NCBI GenBank assembly: GCA_963823095.1
Contig: CAWGKI010000010.1
Span: forward strand, 1-64,000
From: CAIVVT01 sp963823095
GTDB lineage: Bacteria > Acidobacteriota > Terriglobia > Bryobacterales > Bryobacteraceae
Reading direction: 5' to 3'
DNA: 64,000 bases
Below are positions 18,553 through 28,110 of the stretch, piece by piece (position 1 is the stretch's first letter; every line of letters begins with the position of its first letter). Below the pieces are notes generated by a model. It searched no databases. It saw nothing but the letters and a program-made list of their open reading frames with translations, and was not told where the DNA came from. A program made the translations under genes and the position numbers.

Positions 18553-19168
18553 TCAGGCTTCCACGAGGTCGATCTGGCCGTCGCGGCGGCGGATCAGAAC
18601 TCGCATTCTGTCGGTCTCGGCATCGCGGTAGGCGATATAGTCCTGGCCGCCTTCGAGAGCGATCATAGCCTCATCGACGGTCATCGGCTTGCTGCCGTCC
18701 ATCGACGTCTGGACGACCTGCGAAGGCTTGGCTCCATCTTGACGCGCGCTTCCTCGCCGTGGTCTTGGCCGATGCGGCGGATTGCGACGCCTTGCCACCC
18801 TTCGGCGCTTTGGCCGCCACCGGTTCCGGCATGGGTTCGCCAGTCGAGCGAGCCTTCCGCGTAGGCGTCTCGCGCTTTGCGTCGCGCCATTTCTCGCGGC
18901 TCTTCAGCGCTTGCCGTTCCACGTTCTCCACGGCCTCCATCACTGCCGTGAACTGGTCAACGCCCTTGCCTTCCCCGATCATTGTCTGGTCGAAGAAGTT
19001 CAGGCGGACTTCCGCCATCTGAAGATGGCGCTGTGAGGACAAAGCGACCAAGGCAGCCCTTTCTCCCTTGCGCTCGATCAGCTTCGACAGCCGCGCAAAC
19101 GCGGTGGCGAGCTTGCGCTCCTGGGTTGGCGCCAACTTCTCCTGCTTCCCCGTAAAGGTAATTCTCAT
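18553..19168 (-). pseudogene. hpf: Long ribosome hibernation promoting factor HPF, frameshifted
   Basis: N-terminal S30AE/YfiA domain from the ATG at 19168 (MRITFTGKQEKLAPTQERKL, VEVRLNFF-like AEVRLNFFDQTMIGEGKGVD). The long-form C-terminal dimerisation domain (GSKPMTVDEAMIALEGGQDY and the end MRVLIRRRDGQIDLVEA) lies one base out of frame, with the junction near 18735-18760. Long HPF promotes 100S ribosome dimers in stationary phase. The linker between is Ala/Lys-rich. Good conservation on both sides suggests one erroneous extra base. Alternatively only the N-terminal part plus a frameshifted tail is made. Confidence 0.85.
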
Positions 19169-19216
19169 GGAGTGCCTTTCCCTCAATTACGCCGGACAAG
19201 ACGGCTTGGCCGGCTT

Positions 19217-20785
19217 CTAATTCCGGACGCGGCGATGATGCGTTGAAGGAATCCTCATGTCCTCGCGGTACTTGGCGACGGTGCGCCGCGTAACGTCAAT
19301 GCCCTGATCCTTCAGACGCGCTGCGATCTGGTCGTCGGTTAAGGGCTTCGCGGGGTCTTCTTCATCGATCATCTTTTTTACCATACGCTTCAGCGTTTGC
19401 AACGGAATTCCGCCGCCCGAAGGCCCTTGCACGGCCTCCGAGAAGAAGTAGCGGAGTTCGAATACGCCCTGTGGCGTGTGCACATACTTGCTCGACACGG
19501 CGCGGCTAACGGTGGAAGGGTGGACGCCCACTTCTTCGGCCACTTCCTTGATCATCAGGGGACGCAACGCATCGGGCCCCTGTTCCAGGAATTCCACTTG
19601 GCGCCGCACAATCGCCTGGCACACCTTCAAAATGGTCTGGCGCCTCTGCTCGATATTCCGAATCAATTGGAGAGCCGAGTTGAAGCGTTCACGAACGTAA
19701 TTGCGCGTCGTTTTGTCGGAGCTGTGGTCGGGCTCCAGCATGCGGCGGTAACTGCCGTTCAGACGCAATTGAGGAACGTCCTCGTCGGAGAGCTGGACCA
19801 CCCACACGTCGCCGTCTTTGAAGATTTCGACGTCCGGCTCGACCTCGCGGGCGCCGGGGCCGGAATAGCGCAGGCCGGGCTTGGGATCCAGTTTCCGGAT
19901 CACGTCGAGCGCGATCTGAATGTGCTCCTGCGGCCGGCCGAGCAGCTTGACCAGTTCCTTCACGCTCCGCGACTCGACCAGCTTCAGATGGTTCTCGACG
20001 ATCTGCCAGGCCACGCCGCCTTTGGCATTGCGGCTTTCGAGTTGCAGCAACAGGCACTCCTGCAGCGACCGGGCGCCGACGCCCGCGGGATCGCACATCT
20101 GCACTGCCTTCAACGCCGCTTCAAGGTCCGCCACCGAATGAGAATCGCGCGCGGCGATTTCCTCGATCGGCGTGGACAGATAGCCGGTGTCTTCCAGGTT
20201 GCCAATGATGGAATCCGCCGCCTCTCGCACCGCCGGCGGCAGCACGATCATGGCGAGTTGGCTCATGAGGTGCGACGTCAGGGTGACAGGTGAGGACAGG
20301 AAGAATTCGAAGCCGGGCTTGTCGGATTCCTCGGACGACTGGCTGCGGAACCCGGGCTCGTTGAAATCGCGGAAGAAATCTTCCAGGTCCACCTGGCTGA
20401 AGGCGTCTTCGGTGGTGGTGGCGTCGGTCACCGGTTCGGCCACGACGGTCTCCGCCTCGCCGCCGGCGCTGGCTGGTTCCGCAGGCTCGTTATCGCCTTC
20501 GTAGGCCTGCGTGAGAGCGTCCTGAGTCAACTTCACGACTTCGTTGTCAACCTGGTTGGGATCCCGGTCCTGCGTCTCGAGCAAGACCTGGAGCTCAGCG
20601 GGGGTCAGCTCCTCGCCGCCCTCGCCCACCTCTTCAAGTAGCGGGTTCTGCGCGATCTCCTCGGCAATCATGTCTTTCAACTCCAGACGGTTGAGCTGGA
20701 GTATCCGGACCATCTGCATCAGGGCAGGCGTCAGGATTTGCTTTTGCCTGAGAACGATCTGCAGCTTGTGCGAGATCGGGTTCAT
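19217..20785 (-). CDS. rpoN: RNA polymerase sigma-54 factor RpoN
   Basis: 523 residues. Region I is Gln/Leu-rich (LQIVLRQKQILTPALMQMVR), followed by an acidic linker (about residues 60-170), the core-binding domain, the helix-turn-helix IKEVAEEVGVHPSTVSRAVS and the C-terminal RpoN box TRRTVAKYRED. I use the ATG at 20785; the frame is open to 20827 but the extra residues are not family-like. Sigma-54 recognises -24/-12 promoters with enhancer-binding proteins. Lies 49 bases before hpf in the conserved lptB-rpoN-hpf-rapZ order. Confidence 0.96.
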   Translation of the reverse strand: MNPISHKLQIVLRQKQILTPALMQMVRILQLNRLELKDMIAEEIAQNPLLEEVGEGGEELTPAELQVLLETQDRDPNQVDNEVVKLTQDALTQAYEGDNEPAEPASAGGEAETVVAEPVTDATTTEDAFSQVDLEDFFRDFNEPGFRSQSSEESDKPGFEFFLSSPVTLTSHLMSQLAMIVLPPAVREAADSIIGNLEDTGYLSTPIEEIAARDSHSVADLEAALKAVQMCDPAGVGARSLQECLLLQLESRNAKGGVAWQIVENHLKLVESRSVKELVKLLGRPQEHIQIALDVIRKLDPKPGLRYSGPGAREVEPDVEIFKDGDVWVVQLSDEDVPQLRLNGSYRRMLEPDHSSDKTTRNYVRERFNSALQLIRNIEQRRQTILKVCQAIVRRQVEFLEQGPDALRPLMIKEVAEEVGVHPSTVSRAVSSKYVHTPQGVFELRYFFSEAVQGPSGGGIPLQTLKRMVKKMIDEEDPAKPLTDDQIAARLKDQGIDVTRRTVAKYREDMRIPSTHHRRVRN

Positions 20786-20903
20786 TCTGTGGTCAATGAT
20801 ACCACTCACCGGCCGGAATCGACCCACGAGAAGCGCTTCGCTTTCAGTGGCTTAAGGCTTGACTCCGAGCGTGGATTGGGCTAGTAGTCGAAGCTCAACT
20901 TGT

Positions 20904-20928
20904 GCCGGTCGGGAGATCGGCGATCCCA
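20904..20928. repeat. Diverged member of the GCCGATCT/AGATCGGC repeat family
   Basis: GCCGGTCGGGAGATCGGC followed by GATCCCA in the gap between lptB and rpoN. It matches the family seen at 17593 and 59031 with a few substitutions in the left arm. Confidence 0.45.
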
Positions 20929-20939
20929 GTCGGATTGAA

Positions 20940-21731
20940 CTATTGGCGGAAGCTGAACCCTTCGCCGAGATACACCTTGCGCACTTCCGCGTCGAGAGCG
21001 AGTTGTTCTGGCGTGCCCGCGCGAAATATGCGGCCGTTGTTGATGATGTAGGCCCGGTCCGTGACCGCCAGAGTCTCTCTGACGTTGTGATCCGTGATCA
21101 GGATGCCAATACCGCTCAGCTTGAGGTTGGCGATGATCTTTTGCAACTCCAGGACCTGAATCGGATCTATGCCCGAAAACGGCTCGTCCAGCAATAGGAA
21201 CTGTGGACGGATGACCAGAGACCTGGCAATTTCCACCCTGCGGCGTTCGCCGCCCGAGAGCATATACCCTTTGTTCTTGCGAACCTTATCCAGACCCATC
21301 TGCTCAAGCAGCATCTCGAGACGTTCGCGGCGCTGGTGAGCGTTCAAGGAAAGGGTCTCCAGAATCGCCATCAGGTTGTCTTCCACCGACAGCTTCCGGA
21401 ATACCGAAGGTTCCTGAGGGAGGTAGCTGATGCCGACCCGCGCCCGCTCATACATTGCGAGTCTGGTGATATCCCGGTCCTCCAGGAAGATCTGCCCTGC
21501 GTCTGGGGTGATGAGGCCGACGATCATATAAAATGAGGTCGTCTTGCCCGCTCCGTTCGGCCCTAGCAGTCCCACCACCTCGCCCGGTCTGACCGAGACG
21601 GAGACCCCGTCCACGACCCGGCGGCCCTGATACGACTTGGAAATCTCGACGGCTTTCAGAATGCCGTTCGACGCCGGTCCATCGCCGGCTTCCTGGCTGG
21701 GGTGTGAGCTCACGTTCACGATTATCTCCAA
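20940..21731 (-). CDS. lptB: LPS export ABC transporter ATPase LptB
   Basis: 263 residues. Walker A GLLGPNGAGKTTSFYMIVGL, YLPQEPSVFRKLSVEDNLMA (Q-loop), LSGGERRRVEIARSL (signature), FLLLDEPFSGIDPIQV (Walker B) and ITDHNVRETL (H-loop), all near-identical to LptB. It powers extraction of lipopolysaccharide from the inner membrane with LptF/G. The first 25 residues (MEIIVNVSSHPSQEAGDG) are not conserved and the true start could be a little downstream. Follows the LptC/LptA-like gene across a 413-base gap. Confidence 0.95.
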   Translation of the reverse strand: MEIIVNVSSHPSQEAGDGPASNGILKAVEISKSYQGRRVVDGVSVSVRPGEVVGLLGPNGAGKTTSFYMIVGLITPDAGQIFLEDRDITRLAMYERARVGISYLPQEPSVFRKLSVEDNLMAILETLSLNAHQRRERLEMLLEQMGLDKVRKNKGYMLSGGERRRVEIARSLVIRPQFLLLDEPFSGIDPIQVLELQKIIANLKLSGIGILITDHNVRETLAVTDRAYIINNGRIFRAGTPEQLALDAEVRKVYLGEGFSFRQ

Positions 21732-21751
21732 TTCAGGGCGTCTGACCTCAT

Positions 21752-21779
21752 TTGCAAATATTTCTTAGCTCGCTATATT
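21752..21779 (+). promoter_or_regulatory. Sigma-70-like promoter facing away from lptB
   Basis: TTGCAA (21752-21757) and TATATT (21774-21779) are separated by 16 bases on the plus strand, just upstream of lptB and pointing away from it. No plus-strand protein gene follows, but a strong terminator does at 22099-22130, so this promoter probably drives a noncoding RNA. Two hexamers alone are moderate evidence. Confidence 0.5.
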
Positions 21780-21785
21780 TCCGGG

Positions 21786-22130
21786 GCAGTATCTTCACCC
21801 TTTAGTAGCAGACGCGTATTTTGCCGCTTCCCCCGTGGCACAACTGGGGACGAGGTTGCGGAGAGTTTAGCAGCGCCGGTTTCTACTGCCCCGTCCAAAC
21901 CGGAAACTGGCTGCCGCGAGGCTCATCATCCGTGGCTGGGCTTGTATGCGTCAGCGAAACCGCATCTGGGATGTTGGTCCCTGAGTGACACAAGTTCACA
22001 CCGGCCATCTCCCATTTGCAGCACTTGGGGCGGCTCGCCACCGTCCGGGCGCGGAGTGCACCCCAGCACTCAAGGCTTTCGCCAAAGGGCAGCTCCCGGG
22101 GCGGGCACCGCCGCGCCCGCCCTCTTTTTT
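21786..22130 (+). ncRNA. Candidate noncoding RNA between lptB and the LptC/LptA-like gene, possibly 6S-like
   Basis: A 413-base gap inside an otherwise leftward operon holds, on the opposite strand, a promoter-like pair (21752-21779) and an intrinsic terminator (22099-22130). In between, no protein-like frame was found, but stable pairings are visible, e.g. GGGATG with CATCTCCC around 21969-22013. The element GGTCCCTGAGTG and a later CACTCAAGG segment resemble the CCTGAG side and 3' half of 6S RNA. 6S RNA would be about 200 bases, so the mature form may start near 21930. The identity is tentative; presence of some plus-strand transcript is better supported. Confidence 0.4.
22099..22130 (+). 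terminator. Rho-independent terminator of the candidate RNA
   Basis: GGGCGGGC (22099-22106) pairs perfectly with GCCCGCCC (22115-22122) over an 8-base loop and is followed by TCTTTTTT. The T-run exists only on the plus strand, so it terminates rightward transcription, not the flanking leftward genes. Confidence 0.75.
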
Positions 22131-22144
22131 CGTCCCGGGACCGA

Positions 22145-24537
22145 TCAGTTCTTCTTCTCTTTCACCGATCTACTCAGCACGCGGTCTTTAGTGGCGGCCG
22201 TCTCCACCAGCATCCGGTCCTCTCGTGAGAACCAGGTGATTCTGGGTCCCCGCGTGGTCCCACGCAGGGAGTCGGACGCCTCGGGCTGCCCGCCGGTCAA
22301 CACCATGCGCTCTTCGCCAAGGTAGTATTCCGCGTGCTCGCTGCGGCCCCGTCGTACCCGTCCCGGAGGCCTTTGAACGATTTCAACCGCGCCATCCGCT
22401 TCCAGATGCTCTAAATGGGTCTCCGTGCCGCCGCCGCGCTTCGGACTTTCCTCGAAGAACGTCTTCAGAAATCGGGATCGTACGTCGAGTCCGGCGCGCT
22501 CCAGGTGGGCGTTTTCCTTATATAAGCCTTGTTTGGTCTTCCCGTCGTAGGTGAATTCGGGAGCAGAAACCACAGAAAAGCCGCGTGCCGTTCCCGCTTC
22601 CTGCCCCTTCTTCGACTGGGCAGGCTGCGCAGACGTGCCGGACGCGCCGCTCCCCGACTGGCTCGAGTCCGCGACTCGCGTGATCACGTCGCCGCGAGCT
22701 TCCAGCCTCTGCGCTTCGCGGTCGATGAATACCTCCCTGCCCTGTATTCGCGTCGACCCTGCCAGAGAACAGCGTCTCCGGTATAGCGAATCTTCCGATT
22801 CTTGTCCCATGTGGTCATCTCGGCAGCGCGTGCCAGAAGGGGTTGGTCGCCTGCAATCAAGCCGCCGCCGGAGGAGTTCGAGGCGTCCTGTTGAGCTTTA
22901 GGGTCTGCCGGATCTTTGTGATCGGGCAGGCGCGTCGAGGAGACGCGACCCTTGGCGACAGTGGTGCCGGAGCGCTGATCGATCCGGATCTCTTCCGCGT
23001 CCGTCGAACCGCTCTCGTCCCATGCCCGGGCCTGGCCGCGCAAAGTGATCACGTCGCTGGTCTCGTCCAATTGGGCCGATTCGGCTTTCGCCCTACGCGT
23101 CTCCTGCTCGTACTGGAAGTCCCCGCGTTGATCCATCGTGGTGACCTGGCCACGCGCGTCAAAGTGAGCTTCGAGGTCGCGGCTGCGGGTCAGGGTGATT
23201 GACGGCGGTTTGGGTTTGGCTCCACGCACGGGCTTGACCGGCGCCTCGGTCCTGGTATTCGCCTTCGTCGCACGGAATTCGCGCATTACGTTCTTGGGTC
23301 CATACCAGACCGTCATCCGTTCGGCGTCCAGTTGCCGCTTCGGGTCGTCGGGTCTTGCGGGGAGGAACTCCAGCCGGCCGGGGGCTAACGTACGTGCCTG
23401 GTCGATCTCCGCGCCGCCCGGCTTCATCGTCATCTCTAGCTTTTCGCTCGTGAGGATCTTTGGGCTGGGCGGCGCCGCCCCTTTGTCTTTCACGCCGCTT
23501 TTGCCATCGATGGCGGCGCGAGGCACGGGGTGCGTCTCAATCCGGCCCTGCCCGGCGGCCACGGCGTGGCTGAGCTGGCTCTCGCGCTGCACTGCGACGA
23601 AGTCGAGGTCCAACCGCTGGCCCGTCATCACCGTCTCCCCGCTGGCGTCGTGCGATACGACGCGAGCCGAATCCGTGCCTTCCATGCGGTGAACCAGACC
23701 GTTGTCGTCGTAGTAGACCTTCAACCGCTGCGCGCCGAAATCCACGCTTCTCGTGGGCAACTCGTCCACTCCCTGCGCGGGGCTCGTCTCGATGGTGTCG
23801 ATCCTGCCATCGGCCAGTTCCACCTGCGTGTCGCCGCCATCTACCGTTAGCGTTCCGCGCTTCAACCTGACTGGTGCGCGGAGTTCGACACTCTCTTCCT
23901 GTTCATGGTAAATCGCATGCGAGGCAGTGAGCTCCATCGGAGCCGCGCTGCCTTTGCCTTTCCAGTGCATCTTCACGGCGTTCTTCATTTCGATGGCGTG
24001 GACGGCCGGATCGTAGCTGGCCCCGTCGCCTTCGACCTCTCCGCCATCGAACTCCATCAACGCGTGCCGTTCGGTCCAGGCCCGCCCCGCCTTGGAGTCG
24101 TAGTAAACCCCCGTGCTGTGGATGATCATTTTCTTCGCGGGCTCGCCGCCGGCAATCGGCAGCCGCATCCTGATTTCCACGGCCCCATCGGCGTATAGCT
24201 GACCGCTGACCGTGTCGAAGTTCGCCTCCGAACTCTTAATGAGGTCGTAGGTACCCGCTTCGGCGTTCCTTATCTCCAGTTGCAGATCCGTGAGCAGCAC
24301 GGTGGAGGGTTCGTGGATCTGGCGAAAACTGCGCGCCCGCATGCGCACCTGGACAGTGTCCTTGCGGACTTCCCATTCCCACATATCCGCGGTGGCGCTG
24401 GTGTTATCCGGCAGGGGCGTCGATGGTTTGGGACGATGGCGTGAGAGATTCTGGCGTTGCGCCAGGAAGATCGCCGCGACGGCAACACTGACGAGGAGGA
24501 TGGCGAGCAGCAGAAACCAGCGGGCTCGCCGGAACAT
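22145..24537 (-). pseudogene. LptC/LptA-like (OstA-domain) LPS export protein, one-base frameshift
   Basis: Large periplasmic protein anchored by one N-terminal helix (WFLLLAILLVSVAVAAIFL), then an LptC-like domain and several OstA/LptA-type beta-jellyroll repeats, e.g. LTASHAIYHEQEESVELRAP, LTSEKLEMTMKPGG, LDETSDVITLRGQARAWD, and the last from STRIQGREVFIDREAQRLEA. Such proteins bridge lipopolysaccharide from LptB2FG to LptD. The frame breaks near 22757-22760, where one G appears to be missing from a run of Gs; repaired length is about 797 residues, much longer than E. coli LptC or LptA, so this is a fused or extended version. First gene of the lpt-rpoN-hpf-rapZ cluster. Confidence 0.8.
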
Positions 24538-24683
24538 GGTTTCAGCATAGCATCGCTGTAGCGCAACGAACGAAGCTAGCTGGCCATGACTTTAGCGCAA
24601 AAGACTCAGATTTTCTTCCAGCCGCTTCGTTGCGGGGTATCACCGAGATTCCACTGTGTTCTCGTCAACACAAATTTTCCTTT

Positions 24684-24689
24684 TATAAT
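24684..24689 (+). promoter_or_regulatory. Consensus -10 element upstream of groES
   Basis: TATAAT at 24684-24689 on the plus strand, about 195 bases before the groES ATG in an AT-rich stretch. No convincing -35 was found at the right distance. A degenerate inverted repeat (CACTC at 24714-24718, GAGTG at 24726-24730, then GCTAA) lies just downstream and vaguely recalls the HrcA site CIRCE. Confidence 0.4.
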
Positions 24690-24881
24690 CAGTGTGTTAC
24701 AAAGACGTATTGTCACTCTACGCCGGAGTGTGCTAATACAGTAGGCGTGTCTGGCCCAGCGCCGGACCGGGTTCTGGTGTTCGGCTTGTAAGCCGGACCG
24801 GACTCTGGCCAAAGGCAGATTGACCAGGCTGGATTCCAAATCGAGTTCCAGGATCGAAACCAACCGGAGGTTCTGAAGACT

Positions 24882-25187
24882 ATGCAGATTCGTCCCTTGT
24901 ATGACCGGCTTGTCGTGCGCCGGATTGAGCAGAAGGAAAGTGTCCAGAACGGGATCATCATCCCCGACACTGCGAAAGAGAAGCCCCAGGAAGCCGAAGT
25001 TATGGCCGTTGGCCGTGGCAAGCGCCTGGAGGATGGATCGGTGGTCAGCCTTGACGTTAAGGTCGGCGACCGGATCCTCTTTGGCAAATACAGTGGCAGC
25101 GACATCAAGCTGGACGGCCAAGAGTACCTGATCCTTCGTGAAGACGAAGTGCTGGGCGTTCTCGACCCGGTCGCAGTCGCTAAGTAG
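24882..25187 (+). CDS. groES: Co-chaperonin GroES
   Basis: 101-residue heptameric lid of the GroEL chamber. Hallmarks: IRPLYDRLVVRRIEQKE, the mobile loop QNGIIIPDTAKEKPQEAEV, VKVGDRILFGKYSGSDI and the C-terminal YLILREDEVLGVL. GGAGG at 24866-24870 serves as ribosome-binding site. Forms an operon with groEL 46 bases on. Upstream lies a TATAAT at 24684. Confidence 0.97.
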   Translation: MQIRPLYDRLVVRRIEQKESVQNGIIIPDTAKEKPQEAEVMAVGRGKRLEDGSVVSLDVKVGDRILFGKYSGSDIKLDGQEYLILREDEVLGVLDPVAVAK

Positions 25188-25233
25188 AGCTCTCGAACCT
25201 GAGCGCTTCCCGTCTTAATTAGGAGATTGAAAC

Positions 25234-26874
25234 ATGGCAGCAAAACAGATCATCTATGGCGAGAATTCCCGGCAGGCCATCCTGCGCGGCGTGAATCAAT
25301 TGGCCGACGCAGTTAAAGTCACCCTCGGCCCCAAGGGCCGCAACGTCGTTCTCGAGAAGAAGTTCGGCGGCCCGACCATCACCAAGGACGGCGTCACTGT
25401 CGCCAAGGAAGTCGAGCTGAAGGATCCGCTCGAGAACATGGGCGCGCAAATGGTCCGCGAGGTTGCATCCAAGACCTCCGACGTGGCCGGCGACGGAACC
25501 ACCACCGCCACCATTCTGGCCCAGTCGATCTATCGCGAAGGCGTGAAGGCCGTTGCGGCCGGCGCCAACCCGATGGCGCTGAAGCGCGGCATCGAGAAGG
25601 CCGTCGCTATCGTGGTTGCCCAGGTCAGCAAGCTCTCCACGAAGGTTGAAAACAACGCCAAGATCGCCCAGGTTGGAACCATCTCCGCCAATGGCGACAC
25701 CGAAATCGGCTCCACCATCGCTGAAGCGATGCAGAAGGTCGGCAAAGACGGCGTCATCACCGTTGAAGAGTCGAAGACCATGCACACCGAGCTCGAGCTC
25801 GTTGAGGGCATGCAGTTCGACCGCGGCTACCTCTCGCCTTACTTCGTTACCGATCCGGACCGCATGGAAGCCGTTCTCGAGGATCCCTACATCCTGATCC
25901 ACGAGAAGAAGATCAGCAACATGAAGGACCTGCTGCCCGTGCTCGAGCAGATCGCCCGCTCCGGCCGTCCGCTGGTCATCATCGCCGAGGAAGTGGAAGG
26001 CGAAGCCCTGGCCACCCTCGTGGTCAACAAGCTCCGTGGCACGCTGAACGTCGCCGCCGTTAAGGCGCCCGGCTTCGGCGACCGCCGCAAGGCCATGCTC
26101 GAGGACATCGCGATCCTCACCGGCGGCAAGGCCATCATGGAAGAGACCGGTATCAAGCTGGAAGGCGTTCGCGTCGAGGATCTCGGCAAGGCCAAGCGCA
26201 TCACCATCGACAAGGACAACACCACGATCGTGGAAGGCGCCGGCGAGCACAAGACCATCGAAGGCCGCGTGAAACAGCTCCGCACCCAGATCGACGAGAC
26301 GACCTCCGACTACGACCGCGAGAAGCTCCAGGAGCGCCTCGCGAAACTGGCCGGTGGCGTAGCCGTCATCAAGGTCGGTGCAGCCACCGAGACCGAGATG
26401 AAAGAGAAGAAAGCCCGCGTCGAAGACGCCCTGCACGCCACCCGTGCGGCCGTTGAAGAAGGCATCGTCCCCGGCGGCGGCGTCGCGCTAGTTCGCGCTT
26501 CCAAGGCTCTGGACGGAGTGACGGGCGAAGGCGACGAGCAGATCGGCATCAACATCATCCGCCGCGCCTGCCAGGAGCCCTTGCGCCAGATCATCGGCAA
26601 CGCCGGCTATGAAGGCGCCATCGTCGTTGAGAAGGTCACCTCCAGTGACAACGTCAACTTCGGCTTCAACGCCGCGACGGAAGAGTACCAGGATCTGGTC
26701 GAAGCCGGCGTCATCGACCCGGCCAAGGTCACTCGCACGGCTCTCCAGAACGCCGCTTCGGTCAGCGGCCTGATGCTGACCACCGAAGCGATGATCTGCG
26801 AGATCCCCGAGAAGAAGCCAGCGGGCGGTCCCGGTGGCCCCGGTGGCCACGGCGGCCCGGACATGGACTACTAA
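25234..26874 (+). CDS. groEL: Chaperonin GroEL
   Basis: 546 residues, full-length ATP-dependent folding chamber. ATP site VTLGPKGRNVVLEK and VAGDGTTTATILAQ, apical domain SPYFVTDPDRMEAVLEDPYI, equatorial VEEGIVPGGGVALVRA. The C-terminal tail is a GGP/GH-rich variant of the usual GGM repeat (GGPGGPGGHGGPDMDY). AGGAG at 25221 precedes the start. The stop codon at 26872-26874 overlaps the stop of a leftward island gene, so foreign sequence begins directly at the groEL end. Confidence 0.98.
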   Translation: MAAKQIIYGENSRQAILRGVNQLADAVKVTLGPKGRNVVLEKKFGGPTITKDGVTVAKEVELKDPLENMGAQMVREVASKTSDVAGDGTTTATILAQSIYREGVKAVAAGANPMALKRGIEKAVAIVVAQVSKLSTKVENNAKIAQVGTISANGDTEIGSTIAEAMQKVGKDGVITVEESKTMHTELELVEGMQFDRGYLSPYFVTDPDRMEAVLEDPYILIHEKKISNMKDLLPVLEQIARSGRPLVIIAEEVEGEALATLVVNKLRGTLNVAAVKAPGFGDRRKAMLEDIAILTGGKAIMEETGIKLEGVRVEDLGKAKRITIDKDNTTIVEGAGEHKTIEGRVKQLRTQIDETTSDYDREKLQERLAKLAGGVAVIKVGAATETEMKEKKARVEDALHATRAAVEEGIVPGGGVALVRASKALDGVTGEGDEQIGINIIRRACQEPLRQIIGNAGYEGAIVVEKVTSSDNVNFGFNAATEEYQDLVEAGVIDPAKVTRTALQNAASVSGLMLTTEAMICEIPEKKPAGGPGGPGGHGGPDMDY

Positions 26875-27615
26875 GAAGTCTCTGAGTCTCGCTTGAGAAG
26901 CCCGCCGCACAACGAGCGCAACCTTTTCCGCTTGCCGGAAAAATGTTCCTCCACAGGGATTTTCTTCGCGTCGAACAGATCAGAATCATCGCGCCGACAT
27001 GGCGTCGATCCTCGTCCTGAGTTCCGCATCGCGTCCGTCGTACGAAGGGCGTCTAACAGGGGCAGGCTGTCTCTGCAGTTCTGTTCGATCAATGCGACAA
27101 GGGCTCTTAGAAGTTTGTCTTCAACGGCTGTATCTGGCGGGAGATTAGCGATCAAATCCGCATTCACCCCGATGCGATCCATCGCGGTGAAAAACGAAGC
27201 CACTTTCGGGGCAAGCGCACCGCCCAACAGTCCGATCTTGTCAGCGGCCGCCTCGTACACGGTCGGCTTCGGAAGCCGAGTGAAGATCTTGAGGCTGCTC
27301 GGGTCCCACGGACGTTTCGCGCTCGATGATCCCCTTGAGGATTTCACGGAGCCGAATCACAACCCGAAGGATCTCTCTTATTTCGACCGCCAAGGATAAG
27401 ACGATCGCGTCAGTCTCCCGGTCAGCTTGCGCCTTAAGGGCGTGGATTTGATTGGTGGCAGCCCGCGTCGTGACTGTCACCTGCATGCGCCCCGCATAGT
27501 AGGCGACGCCAGCCGCCAGCAAGGCGATCATGCTCCCAATCAGGCCGCCGAGGTCCCGCAGCATTTCATACAACGTATGATCGCCGAAGCCCCAGCACAT
27601 GAACCCCTCCCGCAC
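26871..27615 (-). pseudogene. Membrane-anchored helical protein of unknown function, one-base frameshift
   Basis: The N-terminal frame from 27615 has a single membrane helix (GLIGSMIALLAAGVAYYAGR) followed by a coiled-coil-like stretch (NQIHALKAQADRETDAIVLS). From about 27305 the coding continues one base later (FTRLPKPTVYEAAADKIGLL, TAMDRIGVNADLIANLPPDT) to the stop at 26871, which overlaps the groEL stop convergently. Repaired length about 247 residues. I do not recognise a family. It is the leftmost gene of the foreign block and lies on the strand of the int gene set. Confidence 0.65.
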
Positions 27616-27686
27616 CCCGCGTCACTGCCCCTGCCTGACCGCCTCGGACCTCCCGGTGCCCGAGACGGAGGCCGCCAGCGGCCTTC

Positions 27687-27986
27687 CTACGGGGCTTGGA
27701 ACCGGGCCGACGAGATCATCGCTGCGGCTTGGCAGACTGCCGCCGCCGCCGCGAGCCAGGCCGCATAGGCGTTCCACCTGCTCTGCAATCGAATGGTCGC
27801 AAACAACTCGTATTGACGGCCCTCTTTATCGCGCCCGAATCCTATTTGCGGAGTGGGATAAGACGAGCCTGGCGGCCGGGGCTCGGGCTTGTCAGTCGGG
27901 TATTCCCTGACGCGCGTTGACCGAATCCAAGCGCCGGCCGCCAGAAGGGCAAAGATCGCCGATAGAAGGTTGAGCGCCCAAACCAC
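27687..27986 (-). CDS. Small membrane protein of unknown function
   Basis: 99 residues with two hydrophobic segments, one at the N-terminus (ALNLLSAIFALLAAGAWI) and one near the C-terminus (AAWLAAAAAVCQAAAMI), around a charged middle region rich in Pro and Arg. GTG start at 27986 preceded by AGGGGTCAGG. Same strand as its neighbour at 26871-27615, which also has a membrane helix; the two may act together. No function can be named. Confidence 0.6.
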   Translation of the reverse strand: MVWALNLLSAIFALLAAGAWIRSTRVREYPTDKPEPRPPGSSYPTPQIGFGRDKEGRQYELFATIRLQSRWNAYAAWLAAAAAVCQAAAMISSARFQAP

Positions 27987-28110
27987 CCTGACCCCTAGGA
28001 AGCCGCCGCCACCTCAATGCGTGCCCGCCTGACCGCCTCGCCGGACCCGGCCGCCTCATGTGTAACGCTGCCCCAGCGGAAGGGCGTCGGGCCGCCGATC
28101 GGCCCACGGA

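Noticed and set aside
24707..24737. CIRCE (HrcA-binding) element before groES
   Set aside because: Only CACTC/GAGTG pair, the spacer is 7 instead of 9, and the left outer half does not match TTAGCACTC.
25219..26436. Long open frame antisense to groEL
   Set aside because: A by-product of GC-rich codon use on the opposite strand; Leu/Gly/Asp-rich with no domain, fully inside groEL.
26840..26890. groEL 3' end as an integrase attachment site
   Set aside because: No second copy of the groEL end sequence was found near the right border of the foreign block.
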